This document shows positions 36,828-41,292 of a stretch of DNA of 41,292 bases, in pieces. The first letter of the stretch is position 1. Every line of letters starts with the position of its first letter. The DNA comes from Calothrix sp. HK-06 (lineage in GTDB: Bacteria; Cyanobacteriota; Cyanobacteriia; Cyanobacteriales; Nostocaceae): contig NZ_MRCD01000067.1 in assembly GCF_001904745.1 (NCBI RefSeq), forward strand, positions 10,048-51,339, in the 5' to 3' direction. The notes beneath the pieces are model-generated. The model ran no database searches, was not told the origin of the DNA, and worked only from the letters and a program-made list of their open reading frames with translations. The translations under genes and the position numbers were made by a program.

Positions 36828-36879
36828 TAGGATAGGAAGGCGCCTCTCCTACGTGTGAAGTATTAAGTTTTATAACGTC

Positions 36880-36899
36880 TTCCAATAACGTTATTGGAA
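36880..36899. promoter_or_regulatory. Candidate parS site 4
   Basis: A perfect TTCCAATAACGTTATTGGAA, 53 bp after the 1077-residue gene. It is intergenic and the last copy in the window. Confidence 0.65.
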
Positions 36900-36942
36900 A
36901 TCGAAGCGCTCTCTGAAAACGTGGTACGTATTGCAAGACTTT

Positions 36943-37647
36943 TTAGACGCAAGCGAGAGATGGTACTGGATGAGGTATATTTAGTTTTTCCATATTGGCA
37001 TTACCAAGATTGGAAATAATTCCAGCTTCTAGTAGACGATATTCAATGTGCTTGAAGATTTCTTTATCTACAATGCAGCGAATTGCACCTAGTTCGTCAA
37101 CTTCATTATATTCGAGGTTTCCTTCTGCTACAGGGAAACCACTGCATTGCTTTCCAAAGAAGGGACAATTGCGACAGGTTGCTGCAATGCGTTGAAGAGC
37201 ATTTTCTATGACTTTTTGATGCAATTTCCCTGCTACTATCTCAGACATTGCGGTAGTAAATATATTCCCGTGGCTGAGTTCGATATTATAAGCATCTGCG
37301 TGACTGTAAATATCTCCGGTGGTATTAACTAGGTAAACTGATTCCCACTGACTTTTATCGTAAAAATATGTTGTATCGTTGTCAAAATTTTGAATAACTC
37401 GCTGAATATAGTTGGTAATTGGCATTACGTTTACCAATTGTTCATCCTCTAACCATAAATCAACCAGCGTGCGAAAAGCTTCCAAGGTATCACTAGCTGT
37501 AATTTCAAACCCTTGATGCTGCCCTAAGAAGGCGCCTTTGAATAATGGTAAAAGTCGAAATGGAAGATTTAAGGTTCTGTAGAAATTATAAATATCTTTT
37601 AAATAGGGTAAATTTAACTTTGTCAAAACAGTGATGCAACCAGTCAA
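36943..37647 (-). pseudogene. Radical SAM/SPASM peptide maturase, N-terminally truncated
   Basis: The frame keeps the second half of the radical SAM barrel (GCITVLTKLNLPYLKDIYNF, LPFRLLPLFKGAF). It also keeps a C-terminal cluster-binding region with Cys in CRNCPFFGKQCSG and AIRCIVDKEIF, ending in PHPVPSLACV. The N-terminal CxxxCxxC motif needed for the SAM cluster is missing. The frame opens with TTG only, close to a hairpin. The layout resembles maturases of ribosomal peptides of the cyclophane-forming type (FxsB- or GrrM/OscB-like). No precursor peptide gene is seen. It is probably inactive. Confidence 0.65.
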
Positions 37648-37655
37648 TTTTTGAA

Positions 37656-37700
37656 TGAGTGTAATGTTGTTTTCGAGGTTTCAATCCCTTCTTACACTCA
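37656..37700. repeat. Inverted repeat TGAGTGTAA / TTACACTCA
   Basis: Two 9-bp arms with a 27-nt loop mark the point where the radical SAM gene is cut off. The structure may be a recombination scar or an element end. Confidence 0.35.
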
Positions 37701-37932
37701 CTATGTTTGTCCCGAAGTGTTTATGCAGTGTTTGCTATTTTTTTTGAGAAAGTTGTATTCGCTGCTATTCGGGCGCCATTAGGTAAAATAATTGCTCTTG
37801 GAAAGCGATTATGTAGTGTAATCTTTATGGGGTATTATGTTGGTAGTACTGGGGTTCTGAAGTTTCTACTGCTATTGAGTTTGCTATTAAAATTCTTGAA
37901 TTCAACAAAGACAGGCTGCTTGATTTGAGGAA

Positions 37933-38709
37933 ATGATTACCTTGAGTACACATAAAACACTATTTTTAGCTTGGCAAGACTCTAACAGTCGCTCCTGGTT
38001 TCCCATTGGTCGGCTGACTTTTGACGGTGCGAGCTACAAGTTTGTATATACACAAGGTGTGAAAGCTGCTCAAATGTGCGATTTTGTACCTTTGTCATCC
38101 TTTCCATACTTAGACAAAGTATATACATCAACCCAGTTATTCCCGGTGTTCTCTAATCGGTTAATGCCTCGTTCCCGTCCTGAGTACTCAAGTTTTATCC
38201 AATGGCTAAATATTCCAGAACATGAAGATTCATTGATGGCAATGCTAGCCCGTAGTGGTGGGCAACGAGAAACAGATACTCTTGCTGTATTTCCCTGTCC
38301 TGAGCCTGACTCCGAAGGACGGTATCATCTTCACTTTTTCTCGCATGGGTTACGACACCTGCCACAACCTGCTATTGAAAGGATTAATCGCGCACTCCCT
38401 GGTGAGAAGTTGTGGTTAGCTCACGAACTTCAAAACCCACACGATTCGATGGCGTTAACTCTCAATACAGAAGACCACTATATCGTCGGGTATTGTCCGC
38501 GATACTTACGTTCTGAGGTTTTTGAGCTTATAAAGCGCAATCCAAGTTTAGTTGACTTGCGTGTAGAGCGTGTCAACCAACCGCCTACACCACTCCAGTT
38601 TCGGCTACTGTGTAACATAACAACTCAGTGTAAAGACGATTTTCGCCCCTTTTCTAGTCAAGAATATCAGCCTCTTATTGAGTCCAGTGTTGCAACGGCG
38701 CCTCGTTAG
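37933..38709 (+). CDS. HIRAN-domain protein
   Basis: 258 residues. The N-terminal half (LAWQDSNSRSWFPIGRLTFD, VYTSTQLFPVFSNRLMPRSR, PEYSSFIQWLNIP) resembles a domain found with HIRAN proteins. The C-terminal half is a HIRAN domain (FFSHGLRHLPQPAIERI, LPGEKLWLAHELQNPHDSMA, YIVGYCPRYLRSEV). HIRAN domains bind single-stranded or damaged DNA ends, for example in HLTF/Rad5. The ATG overlaps, as ATGA, the stop of a 29-codon tail (about 37847-37936, ending LEFNKDRLLDLRK). An upstream partner gene was probably lost or frameshifted. Confidence 0.7.
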   Translation: MITLSTHKTLFLAWQDSNSRSWFPIGRLTFDGASYKFVYTQGVKAAQMCDFVPLSSFPYLDKVYTSTQLFPVFSNRLMPRSRPEYSSFIQWLNIPEHEDSLMAMLARSGGQRETDTLAVFPCPEPDSEGRYHLHFFSHGLRHLPQPAIERINRALPGEKLWLAHELQNPHDSMALTLNTEDHYIVGYCPRYLRSEVFELIKRNPSLVDLRVERVNQPPTPLQFRLLCNITTQCKDDFRPFSSQEYQPLIESSVATAPR

Positions 38710-38790
38710 AAGCGGTGCAGTAAGCGTAGTAATTGCTCATGCGCCCTTTTTGTTTAGAGAGGGCGCCTGCTTCTGCCAGCACGCAGTTAA

Positions 38791-39657
38791 TCAAGTTTCA
38801 ATCAAACCGTATGCTTTTTCAAGCGTGTGCAATACTTCCTGTTGTACATCAGTAAGCCAAGCTTCCGAGCGTTTTCCTAATCCTACAAGCTGCCAATCAA
38901 TAGACGAATCGTGATTTGGTAGTTGGTACAGGCGCCGTAATCTTTTCAACAGTTTGCCCATAAATTCGCAATCCGAGTCAGTATATGAGAGCGATTTGAG
39001 GTGTTCTATTTTCACTATATACTTGTTATCCCACGTTTCGATAGTGCAGCTAAAGTCTCCAACATGCGTAACAATACACCAACATCCGCTTTTACCACGC
39101 AAGTCGGGATTATCTTTGGGTAAGATTAGGCACACTTCACCAACACGGTAGGGATTGGGTAATTTAGTTCGCGAGCGAATTTTATCCACAATATCTTTCA
39201 CAACTCTAGCTGATGGTACTTTACCATCTGTAGCCTTAACTGCTTGAGTCCAAGCAAGACGTTGTTCGTCCGGGTCGAGGGGAACGAGCGGTCGGACTTG
39301 TCCCTCTGCCGTTGGTAAAATGTCTACAAATTGTAGACATGGCTGAAGATTATCTACAATTGTCGCTGCATTAATCAATTGGTAGTAGCGTGAGCGGTGG
39401 TATGCAAATCTGTCCTTGCAATACTCGTCAAACGAAGCGTGTGTACTACGGTAAAGTCGTTTATCCCTAAGCTCTTTTAATGCTAGTCCCGCCTGGTAAA
39501 ATGCCCTTTCTACAAGGCGTTCGAGTCGCTCGCGCTCGCGCTGTTCGTCATAGGTAAGCTCATTAACTTGAACGGTAGAAATTGCACACTCAACATTATC
39601 TTCGTTCTGTGTTGAGTCCGTGTTAGTAACAACCTCGGCGATAGCAGCCCTGTTCAT
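38791..39657 (-). CDS. Plasmid-type hypothetical protein with an N-terminal helical domain
   Basis: About 288 residues from MNRAAIAEVV; the frame is open to 39708 but the extra residues are not convincing. The part ERLERLVERAFYQAGLALKE, ... THASFDEYCKDRFAYHRSRYY looks like the helix-turn-helix-like domain of cyanobacterial plasmid proteins that handle replication or partition. The middle (PNPYRVGEVCLIL, GCWCIVTHVGDFSCTIETWD) looks like a small beta-barrel, and the C-terminus is helical. It is divergent from the RHH gene at 39798, with 140 bp of shared promoter region. Function is unknown. Confidence 0.6.
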   Translation of the reverse strand: MNRAAIAEVVTNTDSTQNEDNVECAISTVQVNELTYDEQRERERLERLVERAFYQAGLALKELRDKRLYRSTHASFDEYCKDRFAYHRSRYYQLINAATIVDNLQPCLQFVDILPTAEGQVRPLVPLDPDEQRLAWTQAVKATDGKVPSARVVKDIVDKIRSRTKLPNPYRVGEVCLILPKDNPDLRGKSGCWCIVTHVGDFSCTIETWDNKYIVKIEHLKSLSYTDSDCEFMGKLLKRLRRLYQLPNHDSSIDWQLVGLGKRSEAWLTDVQQEVLHTLEKAYGLIET

Positions 39658-39797
39658 ACTTTTCAGTGCCAGAAGAAGTATATTTATTATAACAGCGATG
39701 TACACCACTGTTGATGCTGATTAAATATAAGTTTTTCTGTTCAATCTTAGACGCGGTATAATGAACGTAGTTGTAGTTACACGAGCCAGTTCCACAG

Positions 39798-40019
39798 ATG
39801 GCAAACCCGCGCGGCAATCCTGATTTTGGGGTGAAATATCGTTTTGATTATGGAAGGAATGAACCGCTTACCGAACAGGTGAAGGCGGTGGTTAGCCCGT
39901 GTGTAAAAGAAGAACTCTTAAAACTTGCCTCTGCGCGCAATTGTACAGTGCCAGATTTGATACGCGAGGCACTTAATGCATATTTGGCTAACCAAAATAT
40001 AGAAAATCTAAGTGCGTAA
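39798..40019 (+). CDS. Ribbon-helix-helix (CopG-like) protein, 73 aa
   Basis: The start MANPRGNPDFGVKYRFDYGR is followed by VKAVVSPCVKEELLKLASAR and NCTVPDLIREALNAYLANQ. This gives a strand and two helices, the RHH fold of small regulators on cyanobacterial plasmids. It is divergent from the 38791 gene. It may repress both (inference). A gene-free gap of 187 bp with two GGCGCC sites follows. Confidence 0.75.
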   Translation: MANPRGNPDFGVKYRFDYGRNEPLTEQVKAVVSPCVKEELLKLASARNCTVPDLIREALNAYLANQNIENLSA

Positions 40020-40206
40020 AGTTGGCGCCATATTATTGTTATTCGCCGAGGCGCCGCACAGCGGAGTTCTCAAAAATCTTTACAGAAGGTCTTCGTTACA
40101 TCAAAAAGCTCAAAAGTATTTATAATAAAGAGATAATCCCTGTGTATAGACTGGATTCACAGACAAAACTTTCACTCGTTACATAAACAAGAAGGAGGAT
40201 AAGACA

Positions 40207-41202
40207 ATGACAGAGACACTTACCATGTCTTGCCTCTATGATAAACTCTCCCGACTTGGCTTCACCCCTGACTATGTGAGAGATAATGGTTTACCGAGTT
40301 GGTGGGATAATAACCTCAACGATAAACATGAAGCTGTATTAGAAGGCGCCGGTTATATTGCTGACAATCTTAACCTTGACTTAAAATCTTTATTAGCGGT
40401 AGAAGAAGAAATCAAAGTTAATCCTTCTCCTTCTACTAAATTTAAGCGTCGTAGCAGTCAGAACAATGAACAACCTCATGTTAGCCAAGCTTTATGTAGT
40501 CGGTTAGCTGAGTTAATTGCCTATGGCACAGAGGTTAATTTTACACCGCTACCTACTGATGTTAAGGCAATAAGAGTAGAAATTTTAACAAACCATACAA
40601 CTATCAATTTAACTTCCTTGCTTGATTATTGTTGGAGTAAGGGAATAGTTGTTGCTTATTTCAATCGTTTTCCTGTTCATGTACAGAAATTTGCAGGGTT
40701 TATTCAGTTGCAATCTTCTCGTCCTGTAATTATTCTTAGTTCAATATATAAGTACTCTGCTGAATTCGCTTTTGACTTAGCACATGAATTAGGTCATTTA
40801 GCGCTGGGACACTTAGAGCAAAAAGCTGTTTTAATTGATGAGAAAATTGAATCTGATAGTAATGGCGATGATGAAGAAAACGAAGCGAATCGTTTCGCTA
40901 CTCAGTTATTATTAGGGGATTGCGATAATTGCTTAGAAGATAAACGATTTTGGAGTCATCATCATTTAATTAAACACGCTACTATCAAAGCTAAAGAAAA
41001 TCCCACTGTTGAAATTGATTCGATTATACTTAATAACGCTTGGCATAATAAGAATTGGGGTTTTGCTTGCAAAGCTCTAGAGAAGTTAGGTTGTGCAGTT
41101 GATGGTCAACAGATTATTAATGAATATTTGGCTGATAAATTAGACTGGGACAAGTTTAATGATGAAAGTTATGAGTATCTAGAGAAAGCTTTAGGAGTTT
41201 GA
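40207..41202 (+). CDS. ImmA/IrrE-family zinc metallopeptidase
   Basis: 331 residues. The zinc site is LAHELGHLALGHLEQ (about 192-206; HELGH), and the distal Glu is in EENEANRFATQLLL. An N-terminal helical part (LYDKLSRLGFTPDYV ... DNGLPSWWDNNL) resembles that of XRE-ImmA fusion proteins, but no clear HTH remains. ImmA/IrrE peptidases cleave repressors or antitoxins, for example in ICEBs1 and the Deinococcus DNA-damage response. A strong AAGGAGG lies about 8 nt before the ATG. One GGCGCC lies in the gene. A likely partner repressor would be the RHH protein just upstream (inference). The last 90 bp of the window show no gene. Confidence 0.85.
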   Translation: MTETLTMSCLYDKLSRLGFTPDYVRDNGLPSWWDNNLNDKHEAVLEGAGYIADNLNLDLKSLLAVEEEIKVNPSPSTKFKRRSSQNNEQPHVSQALCSRLAELIAYGTEVNFTPLPTDVKAIRVEILTNHTTINLTSLLDYCWSKGIVVAYFNRFPVHVQKFAGFIQLQSSRPVIILSSIYKYSAEFAFDLAHELGHLALGHLEQKAVLIDEKIESDSNGDDEENEANRFATQLLLGDCDNCLEDKRFWSHHHLIKHATIKAKENPTVEIDSIILNNAWHNKNWGFACKALEKLGCAVDGQQIINEYLADKLDWDKFNDESYEYLEKALGV

Positions 41203-41292
41203 TTTTGTCAGGGGCATTTTACTGTTTGGATAATGATATATAGCGTTTCTTAGTCTAGTGAGGTACAGTAGCAGCAATGGGTAAACCAATTA

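Noticed and set aside
37670-37695. GTTTCAATCCC-like start of a cyanobacterial CRISPR repeat
   Set aside because: Only one copy, no spacers and no cas genes; better explained as the loop of the inverted repeat at 37656-37700.

Overview
The window looks like accessory DNA, probably plasmid or megaplasmid, from a filamentous cyanobacterium of the Nostocales type. Evidence: a complete psbA (photosystem II D1), a cyanovirin-N-type lectin, many CHAT/STAND/WD40 signalling genes (mostly broken), cyanobacterial plasmid-type ParA/ParB, and a strongly over-represented palindrome GGCGCC (about 55 copies by eye), apparently taking the place of the usual cyanobacterial HIP1 octamer. I saw no rRNA, tRNA or CRISPR array.

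Layout. 0-8.6 kb is a decayed area: a ribbon-helix-helix gene with a three-repeat operator candidate, a secreted protein, a PspA-like coiled-coil protein with a duplicated motif, a CHAT-ATPase pseudogene, a CVNH lectin, an IS5-type remnant and an hsdR remnant. 8.6-16.7 kb holds an intact amine oxidase, a two-gene DUF4365 module, half of an integrase, an Fe-S helicase fragment fused end-on to a HigA-like antitoxin, a small conserved protein, and psbA with promoter and terminator. 16.7-22.3 kb holds a membrane coiled-coil protein, a gene-free stretch with 19 GGTAC motifs in 492 bp spaced in multiples of about 11 bp (origin- or centromere-like), and a hybrid histidine kinase preceded by a CHAT domain across a dnaX-like slippery run. 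22.8-26.8 kb holds the other half of an integrase, an IS1634 deletion derivative with a 6-bp target duplication, and a frameshifted HTH-NTPase-WD40 gene.

27-37 kb is the partition region: parA and parB overlap by ATGA, the parA leader is duplicated, and a perfect 20-bp palindrome TTCCAATAACGTTATTGGAA occurs four times (27161, 28917 inside parB, 31196, 36880), a good candidate for parS. It also holds a second DUF4365 module, an RTX remnant, a split thermolysin-type protease and an unrecognised 1077-residue protein. 37-41 kb holds a truncated radical SAM maturase, a HIRAN protein, a plasmid-type protein, a small RHH protein and an ImmA/IrrE metallopeptidase.

The strongest leads are the GGTAC iteron field, the four-copy palindrome around parAB, the paralogous DUF4365 two-gene modules, the A_AAA_AAG junction between CHAT and kinase frames, and the large unknown gene with TTTGTACAAA-type sites upstream. 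Calls are from reading the sequence; no database search was run.
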